DNA of 64,000 bases from Actinacidiphila guanduensis (GCF_900103985.1 NZ_FNIE01000001.1:386466-450465); one strand, 5' to 3'; counted from the first letter of the stretch, positions 9,351 to 18,653 are shown. The notes: generated by a model not told the origin, from the letters alone. Numbers and translations: made by a program.

Positions 9351-10565
9351 TCAGCCGGGTTGGCAGCTGAACGCGGGGGGTGAGGAAGGTGCCGTGCCGT
9401 TGGCCACGTAACCGAAGGTGGTGCTGGCGCCCACCGCCAACCGGCCGTTCCAGTCGGCGTTCTCGGCCATCTGCTGGCCGTTCATCGTGCTGAAGGTGGC
9501 GCTCCAGGAGCTGGCGATGGTGGTGCCGGCCGGCTCGGACCACATCACCATCCAGCCCAGCAGCGGCACGGTGCCGTTGTTGGCCACGGTGACCTGGGCC
9601 TGGTAGCCGCCGCTCCAGGAGTTGGTCACCGAGAAGGTCGCCGAGCAGGACGTGCCGGTCGGCGGGGTGCCGCCGGTGGAACCGGCCGACGTGCCGGACG
9701 AGGTGCCCGACGAGGTGCCGGACGTAGTGCCCGAGGACGTACCGCTCGTCGTACCGGACGACGAGCCCGCGCTCGTACCCGAGGACGTGCCGGACGTCGT
9801 GCCCGACGTCGTGCCGCCCGAGGTGGTCCCGCCGTTCACCCCGGTCACCTGCCCGTTGCCGCCGTCGAAGACGACGTCGGAGCAGCTGTAGAAGGTCTCC
9901 GTGCTGTCCGAGCGGGCCCACACCGTGTAGATGATCGCCGGGCCGGTCTTGCCGGAGGGCAGCTGGGCCGTCCAGTCGTAGTGGCCGTCGAGCGTGCCGA
10001 CCGGGCCGGTCTCCGGCGGGTGGTCGGCGGTGGCGAAGGGCGTGGACTCCAGGTCCGACCAGGCCAGCGGCTTGGTCGGGTCGTAGCCGTTCTTGGTGAC
10101 GTACATGTAGAAGGTGCCGGGGTGGGCGGCCCAGGCGTTGTAGCGGAAGGCGTAGGTCGCCCCGGACGTCAGGTGCGTGACCGGCCAGTCGTTGCGCGGC
10201 AGGTCGAAGCCGGCGAACGTCGGGTTGCCGCCGCTGCACAGCGAGCCGTCCGGGATGAAGCCTGAGGTGCGGCCCGCGCCGTCCGAGCGCAGCACGCTGA
10301 ACCAGTTGTAGAAGGGCGTGGTGCCGCCCTGCGCGGCGGCCGCGGCGCAGGCCGGGTTCTTCGGGACGATCTCCCCGGTGCTGGTCAGGCCGTCCTCGTA
10401 GCACAGGAAGGTGCGGCTGCCGGGGTTCATGGGGGCGCCGTGCGCGGTCGCGGTGTGGCCGGTCAGCAGCACCGTGGTGAAGGCGGCCAGGGTCGCCACG
10501 ATCGTGAGCAGTGCGAGTCTGAGCGGCCGCGGCGCTCCGGGAAGGGTCAAGGGTCGGAACGTCAT
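9351..10565 (-). CDS. AA10 lytic polysaccharide monooxygenase with CBM2 domain
   Basis: A 404-residue secreted copper monooxygenase cleaving crystalline chitin or cellulose. After the signal peptide the sequence TATAHGAPMNPGSRTF places His42 as the mature N-terminal His of the copper brace; His148 in NAWAAHPG is the second ligand. The catalytic domain (42-255) is joined by a Thr/Ser/Gly linker (about 255-315) to a family 2 carbohydrate-binding module with conserved tryptophans (NSWSGGYQ, WNGR). The frame is open to 10667 but the Sec signal begins at the ATG at 10565. A CebR box 33 bp upstream points to induction on cellulose. Confidence 0.92.
   Translation of the reverse strand: MTFRPLTLPGAPRPLRLALLTIVATLAAFTTVLLTGHTATAHGAPMNPGSRTFLCYEDGLTSTGEIVPKNPACAAAAAQGGTTPFYNWFSVLRSDGAGRTSGFIPDGSLCSGGNPTFAGFDLPRNDWPVTHLTSGATYAFRYNAWAAHPGTFYMYVTKNGYDPTKPLAWSDLESTPFATADHPPETGPVGTLDGHYDWTAQLPSGKTGPAIIYTVWARSDSTETFYSCSDVVFDGGNGQVTGVNGGTTSGGTTSGTTSGTSSGTSAGSSSGTTSGTSSGTTSGTSSGTSSGTSAGSTGGTPPTGTSCSATFSVTNSWSGGYQAQVTVANNGTVPLLGWMVMWSEPAGTTIASSWSATFSTMNGQQMAENADWNGRLAVGASTTFGYVANGTAPSSPPAFSCQPG
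9680..9835 (-). repeat. Repetitive Ser/Thr/Gly linker DNA inside the LPMO gene
   Basis: Short degenerate tandem repeats encoding GTTSG/GTSSG units form the interdomain linker; length is likely variable between strains. Confidence 0.8.
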
Positions 10566-10598
10566 CGCATGGGGGTCCCTTCGCATGTGGGGGGATGG

Positions 10599-10612
10599 TG
10601 GGAGCGCTCCCA
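10599..10612. promoter_or_regulatory. CebR-type operator upstream of the LPMO gene
   Basis: TGGGAGCGCTCCCA is a perfect 14-bp palindrome identical to the known binding sequence of CebR, the cello-oligosaccharide-responsive LacI-family repressor of Streptomyces. It is 33 bp from the LPMO start codon. No cebR gene lies in the window. Confidence 0.88.
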
Positions 10613-10721
10613 TTCGCTCCCCTTCGGACCGTAGCGCGGCACGCCGTATCTGTAAACGCTCCTGCACCGACCGTTGCGGGGCCCGCCGGAACGGGACCCC
10701 GGCACCGAGGAGGAACGGCTG

Positions 10722-11711
10722 TCAACCCGCCCCCGGCCCGAACCTGCGCCGGTACGCCGACGGCGTGATGCCGGTCTCGCGGCGCATCAGGGTGCGCAGA
10801 TTGGCGGCGGTGCCGAGCCCGCTGCGCCGGGCGACCACCTCGAAGCGCGACTCGCCCCGCTCGATCAGCCGGCACGCCAGGGCGAGGCGCTCCCCCGTCA
10901 GCCACGCCAGCGGCGTCGTACCCAGTTGGGCCTGGAAGCGGCGGTGCAGCGTCGCCGGGCTGACCGCCGCGCGGGCCGCGAGGTCGGCCACGGCGAGCGG
11001 TGCGTCCAGCCGCTCCTGGGCCCAGGCCAGGACGGGCGCGAGGGACTCGTCCGGCACGTCCGGCATGGGGCGCTCCACGAACTGCCGCTGCCCGCCGTCC
11101 CGGTGCGCCGCGAAGACCAGCCGCCGGCTCACGGCGTTGGCGACCTCCGCGCCGTGGTCGCGGCTGACCACGTGCAGCCCGAGGTCGAGCGCGGCCGCGC
11201 TGCCCGCGGCGGTGAGGATGTCGCCGTCGTCCACGAACAGCACGTCCGGTTCGAGCCGGACGGAGGGGAAGCGGGCCCGGAAGTCGTCCGCCCACTGCCA
11301 GTGGGCGGTGGCCCGGCGCCCGTCGAGGACCCCAGCCTCGGCCAGGGTGAAGGCACCGCTGCAGAAGCCGACCAGGCGCGCGCCGCGATCGTGCGCGCGC
11401 CGGACGGCGTCGAGCACGGCGGGGCGGCGGGGCACCTCGATGTCCGGGCGGTTGGGGACGATCAAGGTGTCCGCCTCGTCGGCCGCTTCCAGACCGGCGA
11501 CTCCCGTGAGGGTGAAGAAGGCGTCGCGCATCAGGGTGCGGGGCTCGGGCGAGCAGAGCCGGAAATCGTAGAGGTCGCGGCCGATCTCCGGCCGGCGCAG
11601 GCCGAAGACCTCGGTGGCACAGCCGAGTTCGAAGGGGTTGGAGTTCTCGTCCACGACCACCACGACCCGGTGCGTACCCGCGGCCCGCCCGTGCGAGGAT
11701 TCTTTCGCCAT
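10722..11711 (-). CDS. GlxA-family AraC-type transcriptional regulator
   Basis: A 329-residue two-domain regulator: an N-terminal DJ-1/PfpI-like domain (about 15-190, with the GFCSGAFTLAEAG elbow) and a C-terminal AraC helix-turn-helix pair (about 215-325, LAARAAVSPATLHRRFQ and GLGTAANLRTLMRRETGITPSAYRRRF). The ATG at 11711 has TAGGAA upstream; a TTG two codons earlier is less likely. It is divergent from a cupin gene across 52 bp, so it may control that gene. Confidence 0.87.
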   Translation of the reverse strand: MAKESSHGRAAGTHRVVVVVDENSNPFELGCATEVFGLRRPEIGRDLYDFRLCSPEPRTLMRDAFFTLTGVAGLEAADEADTLIVPNRPDIEVPRRPAVLDAVRRAHDRGARLVGFCSGAFTLAEAGVLDGRRATAHWQWADDFRARFPSVRLEPDVLFVDDGDILTAAGSAAALDLGLHVVSRDHGAEVANAVSRRLVFAAHRDGGQRQFVERPMPDVPDESLAPVLAWAQERLDAPLAVADLAARAAVSPATLHRRFQAQLGTTPLAWLTGERLALACRLIERGESRFEVVARRSGLGTAANLRTLMRRETGITPSAYRRRFGPGAG

Positions 11712-11763
11712 GTGCAATTCCTAGCACTCACCGCGGCCGTCCGGGGCGGCCCAGGATGGCTCC

Positions 11764-12159
11764 GTGAACAGCGAACCCATCCCCCTCGGCAAGGCCCTGG
11801 CCTCCTTCGACGCCCTGTGGAGCCCCCGTATCGTCACCCGCGTCAACGACTACGACGTGCGCGTCGCCAAGGTCGCGGGCGAACACGTCTGGCACGTCCA
11901 CGAGGACACCGACGAGTTCTTCCTCGTCCTCGACGGAGAGCTGCGGATCTCCCTGCGCGAGCCCGAGGGCGAGCGCACCGTCCTGCTCCCGAAGGGGGCG
12001 GTCTTCACCGTCCCGCAGGGCACCGAGCACAGGCCGTACGCCCCGTCCGGCGCCGCGATCCTCATGTTCGAGCCCACCGGCACACCGACCGTGGGCGACC
12101 GGCACGAGGAGATCCCCGACCACGTCGACGCGACGACCGGGCACGCGCTCGGCACCTGA
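11764..12159 (+). CDS. Small cupin-domain protein
   Basis: A 131-residue single-domain cupin. The metal-binding motif 1 is HVWHVHEDTDEFFLVLDGE and motif 2 is PQGTEHRPYA. Such proteins are often isomerases, dioxygenases or small-molecule sensors; no specific function can be assigned. It starts at GTG 11764, 52 bp from the divergent GlxA-type regulator. Confidence 0.82.
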   Translation: MNSEPIPLGKALASFDALWSPRIVTRVNDYDVRVAKVAGEHVWHVHEDTDEFFLVLDGELRISLREPEGERTVLLPKGAVFTVPQGTEHRPYAPSGAAILMFEPTGTPTVGDRHEEIPDHVDATTGHALGT

Positions 12160-12255
12160 CCGGCCGCGGCACGGCCGTGCCGGAGCCGGGATGTGCGCGA
12201 CATCTCACCTGCCCGAAACGGAACCGCCATTCCTGATCACTTATCCTGGACACAT

Positions 12256-12275
12256 AGCGGAATAACAGTTCCGCT
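12256..12275. promoter_or_regulatory. Candidate TetR operator upstream of the MFS gene
   Basis: AGCGGAATAACAGTTCCGCT is an inverted repeat with perfect 7-bp arms and a 6-bp spacer, in the AT-rich stretch 80 bp before the MFS start. The TetR gene at 13905 is the natural candidate to bind it. Confidence 0.6.
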
Positions 12276-12354
12276 TCACTGGTTGTGCGCTTCGTGACCG
12301 AGCGGCCTCGCCGTCACCGAAGCACTGTCCCGTATGTCCTTGTTAAGGAGATCC

Positions 12355-13851
12355 ATGGCGTCCGAGACCCGGCGCACCGGCCATCAGGTGACCTTCGTGG
12401 TCCTGGCGGCGAGTGTCACCGCGTACGCGCTGCTCCAGTCCCTGGTCACGCCGGTGCTGCCGACGATCCAGCAGGCGCTGCACACCTCGCAGAACACGGT
12501 CACCTGGGTGCTGACCGCGTATCTGCTGTCGGCCTCGATATTCACCCCGATCATGGGGCGGATCGGGGACATGGTCGGCAAGCGGCCGGTCTTCGTGGCG
12601 ACGCTCGCCGCCCTGGCCGCCGGCTCGCTGCTGGCCGCGCTCGCCACGAACGTGACGGTGATGATCATCGCCCGTGTCGTGCAGGGCATCGGTGGCGGCG
12701 TGCTGCCGCTGGCCTTCGGCATCGTGCGCGACGAGTTCCCGCGCGAGAAGCTCAGCGGCGCGGTCGGCGCCATCGCCTCGCTCGTGGCCGTCGGCGGCGG
12801 TCTGGGCATCGTGCTGGCGGGCCCGATCGTCAACGCCCTCGACTACCACTGGCTGTTCTGGCTGCCCATGATCGTCACGATCCTGGCGGCCGTGGCCACC
12901 TTCCTCTTCGTGCCGCAGTCGCCGGTGCGCACCCCGGGCCGGATCAGCTGGTCGCCGGCGGTGCTGCTGTCGGCGTGGCTGGTCGCGCTGCTGGTCGCGC
13001 TGAGCCAGGCCCCAGTGTGGGGCTGGGGCTCGGGCAAGGTGATCGGCCTGTTCGCCGCGGCCGTGGTTCTCGCGGTGGCCTGGGTCGAGACCGAGCGGCG
13101 CGCCGCCACCCCGCTGATCGACATGAAGATGATGGCCCGCCCGGCGGTGTGGACGAACAACACGGTCGCGCTGCTGTTCGGCGTCGGCATGTACGCCGTC
13201 TTCGCCTTCCTGCCGGAGTTCGTGCAGACCCCGAAGTCCACCGGGTACGGGTTCGGCGTGTCCGTCACGCAGTCCGGGCTCATCCTGGCGCCGATGGCCG
13301 TGATGATGTTCCTGGTCGGCATGGGTGCCAACGGGCTGGCGGCGCGGATCGGCGGCAAGATCGTGGTGCTGCTCGGCGCGCTCATCGGCGCCGCCTCCAT
13401 GGCGCTGCTCGCCTTCGCGCACACCCACACCTGGGAGTTGTACATCGCCACCGCGGTGATGGGTGTCGGCTTCGGCCTGGCCTTCGCGGCCATGTCCAGC
13501 CTGATCGTGGCCGCCGTGCCGCCCGCGCAGACCGGTGTGGCCAGCGGCATGAACGCCAACATCCGCACCATCGGCGGCTCCATCGGCGCCGCGCTCATGG
13601 CGAGCGTCGTGACCGCGCATCCCGCGGCCGACGGACTGCCGCGCGAGTCCGGCTACACCGGCGGGTTCGCGATGCTGGGCGGGGCGCTGCTGGTGGCCGC
13701 GCTGGCCGCGGTGCTGATCCCGGTGAGTCGCCGCGGGAACGTGGTGTCCGTCGAGGGCGCCGAGGACGAGGCCGCCGCAGCAGAGAGCGGCGCCGGGCAG
13801 GAGCTCGCGGCCGTCCCCGCGGGTAACGTCGAAGGCGACGCGTCGCACTGA
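12355..13851 (+). CDS. MFS drug-efflux-type transporter (DHA2/EmrB-like)
   Basis: A 498-residue major facilitator with the features of the DHA2 multidrug branch: a long hydrophobic sequence suggesting about 14 helices, the loop 2-3 motif GRIGDMVGKRPVF, and VLPTIQQALHTSQNTVTWVLTAYLL early in the protein. It probably expels a toxic small molecule by proton antiport. The ATG at 12355 has TAAGGAG at the right distance. The last 45 residues are hydrophilic and acidic. It is followed after 53 bp by a TetR gene. Confidence 0.88.
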   Translation: MASETRRTGHQVTFVVLAASVTAYALLQSLVTPVLPTIQQALHTSQNTVTWVLTAYLLSASIFTPIMGRIGDMVGKRPVFVATLAALAAGSLLAALATNVTVMIIARVVQGIGGGVLPLAFGIVRDEFPREKLSGAVGAIASLVAVGGGLGIVLAGPIVNALDYHWLFWLPMIVTILAAVATFLFVPQSPVRTPGRISWSPAVLLSAWLVALLVALSQAPVWGWGSGKVIGLFAAAVVLAVAWVETERRAATPLIDMKMMARPAVWTNNTVALLFGVGMYAVFAFLPEFVQTPKSTGYGFGVSVTQSGLILAPMAVMMFLVGMGANGLAARIGGKIVVLLGALIGAASMALLAFAHTHTWELYIATAVMGVGFGLAFAAMSSLIVAAVPPAQTGVASGMNANIRTIGGSIGAALMASVVTAHPAADGLPRESGYTGGFAMLGGALLVAALAAVLIPVSRRGNVVSVEGAEDEAAAAESGAGQELAAVPAGNVEGDASH

Positions 13852-13904
13852 CACCGCCCGCCCTCACCTTGTGCACTGCGGCCGGTTCGGAACGGGAGTC
13901 GCTC

Positions 13905-14585
13905 ATGGCAACGCAGGAGACGCGGCAGCGGCCGATGCGCCGCGACGCGGCCCGCAACCAGCAGTTGGTGCTCGCCGCCGCCCGTGAAGTGCTCAGCGAG
14001 CACGGCACCGACGCCAGCATGGAGCAGATCGCCTCACGGGCCGGCGTCGGCGTCGGCACGCTCTACCGGCGCTTCCCCAACAAGGAGGCGCTGGTGGAGG
14101 AGATCGCCGCGCAGGTGCTCGGCGAGCTGGTGGGCGAGGCGCGGCGCGCACTGCAGGCGCCCGACGGCACCGGCCTGGAGACGTACATCCAGGTGCTGGG
14201 CCAGTGGCTGGTCGAGTACCGCGGGTACGCGGACAAGCTGGTCGGCGCCACCAAGGCGGCCTGCGTGGAGATCCTGCGCGACCTGACCGGGCAGCTGCTC
14301 CGGCAGGGCCAGCAGGCCGGCCGGATCGCCCCCGAGATCGAACTCGGCGACGTGCAGGCGCTGGTGTGGGGGCTGCGCGGGGTCGTGGAGGTCAGCGGCG
14401 AGGTGGCACCCGACGCGTGGCGCCGCTTCGCGGCGGTCCAGCTGGCCGGGATGCGCGCGCCGGGCAGCCTGGAGGGCCTGCCGCCGGTGGGCAGCAAGGA
14501 GCTGGCCGAGATCACGGCGGGCGCGCACAAGGCGCACCGGGCGGCGCAGCAGCAGCCGGGCCGGCGTGCGGGTGACTGCCGGTAG
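13905..14585 (+). CDS. TetR-family transcriptional repressor
   Basis: A 226-residue TetR protein: helix-turn-helix IASRAGVGVGTLYRRFPNKEALVEEI near residues 40-65, then a helical ligand-binding domain. It is probably the local repressor of the preceding MFS pump, acting at the dyad at 12256-12275. The ATG at 13905 is preferred over an earlier GTG because of its position just before the basic N-terminus. Confidence 0.88.
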   Translation: MATQETRQRPMRRDAARNQQLVLAAAREVLSEHGTDASMEQIASRAGVGVGTLYRRFPNKEALVEEIAAQVLGELVGEARRALQAPDGTGLETYIQVLGQWLVEYRGYADKLVGATKAACVEILRDLTGQLLRQGQQAGRIAPEIELGDVQALVWGLRGVVEVSGEVAPDAWRRFAAVQLAGMRAPGSLEGLPPVGSKELAEITAGAHKAHRAAQQQPGRRAGDCR

Positions 14586-14624
14586 CGATCGGTGGCCGCC
14601 GCCGGATCGGCGGCGAACGGACGA

Positions 14625-14656
14625 AAGCGCGGGCCCTGGTGTACGGGCCCGCGCTT
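14625..14656 (+). terminator. Hairpin terminator after the TetR gene
   Basis: AAGCGCGGGCCC (14625-14636) pairs perfectly with GGGCCCGCGCTT (14645-14656) around an 8-base loop; an ACGA/TCGT pair extends the stem with one bulge. Confidence 0.75.
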
Positions 14657-14824
14657 CGTCGTGTGGCGCGCGCTTCGTCGGTGTGCTGGAGCGTCGGTGC
14701 GACTTGGCCGTTGGTGAGTGCCGCCAGGCGCCGCTCGTCGGCAGCCCCGCTCTGTTCGCTGGTACGGCCGCCGTACGGCCCCGCTCGTGCGCCTCGCTTC
14801 GTCGCCCGCCGTCGGCCGGACGGC

Positions 14825-15484
14825 TCAGCGGCGGGTGCCGCAGCTCGGGCAGAAGGCGGCGCCGGCGGGGACCTGGGCGTTGCAGGAGGTGCAGGCGTCC
14901 GGCTGGGCCAGGCGGTGGCCGCAGTTGGGGCAGAAGGCCGAGCCGTGGGTCTCGCCGTGGCACTGCGGGCAGACCAACTGCCGCTGGGCGGCGATGTCGT
15001 AGCCGTCGGCGGCGTTCTGCCCCGCGGAGTAGGCGCGCTCCGAGACGCCGTCGTTCAGCCCGCGCTGACGGGCCGCGACCGCTTCGGCCGCGGTGTCGGG
15101 CGCGCAGGTCAGGCAGATGCCCTGGCCGGCGTTCCAGCAGCGGTGGCAGACGTACGAGGTGCACCGCGGGCAGCGGTTGAAGTGGCCCTGGGCGGTGGCT
15201 ATCGCGCGCTGGAAGGCGGCGTCGCGGGCGCTGCCGTAGCCCGCGCCCGCCAGGCCGTCGGCCGCGGTGGACACCCCGGAGCCGGTCCGGCCGAGCAGTC
15301 CCCAGGCCGCGTTGACGCCCTTGCCGACCCAACTGGCCATCCGGCCGCCGGCGTACGCCTCGAACGGCGAACGCCAGGTGTCCTGACAGCGGTTGCAGTG
15401 GAACTCGAACTGGAATCCCGCGCCTGTGCCGTGCTCCTCGCACAGATCACGGTAGTTGTTGCTGAAGTAGATTTCCGCGGTCAC
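14825..15484 (-). CDS. Zinc-ribbon protein with multiple CxxC clusters
   Basis: A 219-residue soluble protein rich in Cys pairs: FHCNRCQ near residue 30, then RCPRCTSYVCHRCWNAGQGICLTC in the middle, and a C-terminal double zinc ribbon CPQCHGETHGSAFCPNCG plus CTSCNAQVPAGAAFCPSCG. Between them is a Gly/Ala-rich segment. It probably binds four or five zinc ions; its partner is unknown. The GTG at 15484 follows a good GGGGAGG ribosome site and starts TAEIYFSNNY; longer frames upstream lack such a site. Confidence 0.75.
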   Translation of the reverse strand: MTAEIYFSNNYRDLCEEHGTGAGFQFEFHCNRCQDTWRSPFEAYAGGRMASWVGKGVNAAWGLLGRTGSGVSTAADGLAGAGYGSARDAAFQRAIATAQGHFNRCPRCTSYVCHRCWNAGQGICLTCAPDTAAEAVAARQRGLNDGVSERAYSAGQNAADGYDIAAQRQLVCPQCHGETHGSAFCPNCGHRLAQPDACTSCNAQVPAGAAFCPSCGTRR

Positions 15485-15913
15485 CGCCACGCCTCCCCGA
15501 GCGCTCAACGGCCGGCCCCTGCCGGCCGGTGTCCCCACGGAAGGTGACGCCCCGCGTACCCCTTCCGGTTCTGCCCGCCGACAGCGCCGGCAGACCGCAC
15601 TCACTGTGGCACACAGCACCCCCCGCGCGTGCCATGACCTCGCATCCCGCGCCCCCGCCGACACCGCGAGGGCTCCGTGCCCCCGCAGCACCACCGGCGA
15701 TTCCGCATCCCCGCCCCGCCGGCCTCTCTGACCCCTCCGTCAAGCCGAGCAACGAGCGCCCCACTCTGCGCACGACGGCACACCGGACACTGCGACCGTC
15801 CGGCACGTTGCCTTGCGCGCCGCCGGGTTGACCAGAGGGCGGTTCAGGGCTCGCCGAAGGCGTGGACGGCGTAGTCGGGAATATCCAATACACGGCTGAT
15901 CGGTCCCGTCGCG
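15485..15913. other. Gene-free stretch
   Basis: Composition and codon pattern do not support a gene on either strand. It must contain the promoter of the zinc-ribbon gene, and the 3' end of the SDR transcript enters from the right. No clear hairpin or operator was recognised. Confidence 0.4.
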
Positions 15914-16681
15914 TCAGACGGCGGTGAAGCCGCCGTCTGCGGGTACCACGGCTCCGGTGATGAAGCTGGAGCGTGGTGAGGCGAGGAAGCAGAGAACCTC
16001 GGCGATCTCTTCGGGCTGTGCGACCCGGCCCAGGGGCTGGGCGTCGGCGAACGATGCGAGGTAGGCGCGGCTGTCGGGGCGGATCGTGTCGAGGAAGTCG
16101 GTCTCGATGACGCCTGCGGCGACCAGGTTGGCGCGGATGCCCCATGGTCCGCCCTCGACGGCGAGCACCTTGGTCAGTTGGGCCAGGGCGCCTTTGGACG
16201 CGCTGTAGGCGGCGCCTTCGGGCAGGGCGACCGTGCCGGCGTAGGACCCGGTGCTGACGATGCTCCCGCCGCCCCGGCTCCGCATGGCCCGGAAGGCTTC
16301 CCGGGCGCAGAGGAAGGATCCGCGAGCGTTGACGGCCATCACGGTGTCCCAGTCCTCGGCGGTGGTTTCGGTGACGGGTTTGTTCAGGGTGCGTCCGGCG
16401 TTGTTCACCAGGATGTCCAGTCCTCCGAAGGCGTCCAGCGCCGAGCGGACCGCGTGGACGGCGGTCTCCTCCCGTGCGATGTCGCCCCGCATCGCGAGTA
16501 CGCCGGGGAATTCGTCCCCCAGGGTCGTGACGTCGGGACGCAGGTCGACGGCGACGACGCGGGCGCCACGGGCATGGAGCAGCGCCACGGTCTCCTTGCC
16601 CACGCCGCGCGCGGCCCCGGTGACCAGGGCGGTCTTCCCGGCGAACTCGGATACTTCGGCGGACGCGGCGGTGGGCGTCAT
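15914..16681 (-). CDS. SDR-family oxidoreductase
   Basis: A 255-residue classical short-chain dehydrogenase. The nucleotide motif TGAARGVG is near residues 20-27, LVNNAG marks strand 4, and the catalytic Ser-Tyr-Lys are in STGSYAG and YSASK. The C-terminus GAVVPADGGFTAV is typical. Asp in VVAVDLRP suggests NAD preference. It is the downstream member of a pair of SDR genes on this strand. Confidence 0.88.
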   Translation of the reverse strand: MTPTAASAEVSEFAGKTALVTGAARGVGKETVALLHARGARVVAVDLRPDVTTLGDEFPGVLAMRGDIAREETAVHAVRSALDAFGGLDILVNNAGRTLNKPVTETTAEDWDTVMAVNARGSFLCAREAFRAMRSRGGGSIVSTGSYAGTVALPEGAAYSASKGALAQLTKVLAVEGGPWGIRANLVAAGVIETDFLDTIRPDSRAYLASFADAQPLGRVAQPEEIAEVLCFLASPRSSFITGAVVPADGGFTAV

Positions 16682-16842
16682 GATGAGGTCCTCTCGTAAG
16701 GATCAGGGTCGCGCGCGGTTTCCCGCGCCGGCGGCACGGGCTGCCGTACGGTCACGCACTCACGAGGCGGACGGCACAGGGGATGAGCGCGCGTGACGTG
16801 CGTGTGCGCGCGGGAGGCGTCGTGGACGCCCGGGCGGGTCGT

Positions 16843-17601
16843 TCAGTGCGCGGTGAGGCCGCCGTCGACGACGAGTTCCGAGCCGGTGACGAAGGAGGAG
16901 TCGTCGCAGGCGAGGAAGAGGATCGCGGGGGCGACCTCATCGGCGCGGCCGGCTCGGCGCATGGGGGTGCGCCGGATGTCCGGTTGCTGGTCGCCCTGCT
17001 CGTCCAGGAGGTCCTGGATCATCGGTGTGGCGACCACTCCGGGATGGATCGAGTTGACCCGTACGCCCTGCCGTGCGTACTCGACCGCGGCCGTCTTGCT
17101 CAGCAGGCGCACCGCGCCCTTCGACGCCTGGTAGGCCGCGGCCGCGCCGCTGCCCACCAATCCGAGCACGGACGAGGTGTTGATCACCGACGCGTTGCCG
17201 CTCGCTCGCAGCAGCGGTATCGCCGCCCTCATACCGAGCCAGGTGCCTTTCTGGTTCACCTCGATCACGCGGTCCCACATCTCCTCCCGCGTGTCCTCGA
17301 TACCCGGCCAGTCCAGGATTCCGGCGAGGTTCACCAGCACGTCCAGCACACCGAAACGACCGCGTACGAGGGCCGTCACCTCCTCCCATTCCCGGGCTGA
17401 GGAGACATCGAGGAGGGCGGTCGCCACCTCCGCGCCACTCGCCTCGATGCGCTGCGCCAGCTCCTGGAGGGGTTCGCGGGCCACATCGGTGACCACCAGC
17501 CGGGCGCCCTCCTGGGCGAAGAGTTCGGCGGTCGCCGTGCCGATCCCCCCGGTCGCGCCCGTGATCAGGGCCACCTTGCCCTCAAGACGTCCTCCGGTCA
17601 T
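16843..17601 (-). CDS. SDR-family oxidoreductase (second of pair)
   Basis: A 252-residue classical SDR with TGATGGIG, LVNLAG and the catalytic set NTSSVLG, YQASK. Note LVNLAG in place of the usual NNAG. Asp in LVVTDVAR suggests NAD. The ATG at 17601 begins MTGGRLEGKVALITG. Divergent from an MmyB-like regulator 170 bp away, which probably controls both SDR genes. Confidence 0.88.
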   Translation of the reverse strand: MTGGRLEGKVALITGATGGIGTATAELFAQEGARLVVTDVAREPLQELAQRIEASGAEVATALLDVSSAREWEEVTALVRGRFGVLDVLVNLAGILDWPGIEDTREEMWDRVIEVNQKGTWLGMRAAIPLLRASGNASVINTSSVLGLVGSGAAAAYQASKGAVRLLSKTAAVEYARQGVRVNSIHPGVVATPMIQDLLDEQGDQQPDIRRTPMRRAGRADEVAPAILFLACDDSSFVTGSELVVDGGLTAH

Positions 17602-17771
17602 GAATACGGTCCTTCCCTTGCGTGTGATACGTCCGTCAGCGACTGCTGCCTGCCCCGGCAGTCGGTCCGCTCCACCGAGTCTGCGCAGGTCAGCGACGCC
17701 CGACCAGGACGCGTGCTGCCTGGGTGCACCACACCCAGGCAGCCCACCGGTGCGCCGCCTAGCCTGAAGAC

Positions 17772-18653
17772 ATGGACGAAAACCGCCTGGGGGACTTCCT
17801 GCGGGCACGCCGCGCCGCCCTGAGCCCGCACGAGGTCGGGATGCCGAGCCACGGGACCCGCAGAGTCGCCGGGCTGCGCCGCGAGGAGGTCGCCGTCCTG
17901 GCCGGAGTGAACGCCGACTACTACGCCCGCCTGGAACAGGGCCGCGAACGCAACCCCTCACCCCAGGTGATCGACGCCCTCGGCCACGCTCTGCACCTCG
18001 ACGAGGACGCCAGGACGCACCTGTACCGGCTGGCCGGGGCCGCCCCCGCCGGCCGGCCGGCGCCTCGCCGCACCGAGGGCGTCAGCCCCGCCCTGCGACA
18101 GCTGATGGACGGCTACCCCAACACCCCGGCGTTCGTCATGAACAGGACCCTCGACCTCCTCGCGGTCAACGCGCTGGCCCAAGCCCTCTACTCGGCGTTC
18201 ACCCCGGCGGACAATCTCGCCCGCATGACCTTCCTCGACCCGATCGGGCCCACCTTCTACACGGACTGGAACCGGGCGGCACAAGCCACCGTCGCCAACC
18301 TCCGCGAGGCGACCGGCTTGGAACCGGACAACCCGCGGCTGCGCGAACTCGTCGGCACCCTCACCGAGGGCAGCGCGGACTTCGCGCGCCTGTGGCAATC
18401 CCACACCGTGCGAGGCAAGACGCGGGACGCCAAACACTTCCACCACCCGGATGTCGGCCCGCTCACGCTCACCTACCAGGCGTTCGACGTACGCGAGGCA
18501 CCCGGCCAGCAGCTCGTCATCTACCACGCCGAACCGGGCAGCCCAAGCGCCCACTCCCTCCACCTGCTCGGCTCCCTCCACGCCACCCGGCGCCGAGCCC
18601 ACGCACAGCACACAGCTGATCAGCCCACACACCCCGGAGACCCGCACCAATAG
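17772..18653 (+). CDS. XRE-family regulator with MmyB-like ligand-binding domain
   Basis: A 293-residue regulator: N-terminal helix-turn-helix (GLRREEVAVLAGVNADYYARLEQGRE, residues 35-62) followed by the MmyB-like PAS-type domain (from LRQLMDGYPNTPAFVMNRTLDLLAVNALAQAL onward), which in relatives binds a fatty acid-like ligand. Its divergent position next to two SDR genes is the commonest arrangement for this family and suggests that it regulates them. Confidence 0.88.
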   Translation: MDENRLGDFLRARRAALSPHEVGMPSHGTRRVAGLRREEVAVLAGVNADYYARLEQGRERNPSPQVIDALGHALHLDEDARTHLYRLAGAAPAGRPAPRRTEGVSPALRQLMDGYPNTPAFVMNRTLDLLAVNALAQALYSAFTPADNLARMTFLDPIGPTFYTDWNRAAQATVANLREATGLEPDNPRLRELVGTLTEGSADFARLWQSHTVRGKTRDAKHFHHPDVGPLTLTYQAFDVREAPGQQLVIYHAEPGSPSAHSLHLLGSLHATRRRAHAQHTADQPTHPGDPHQ

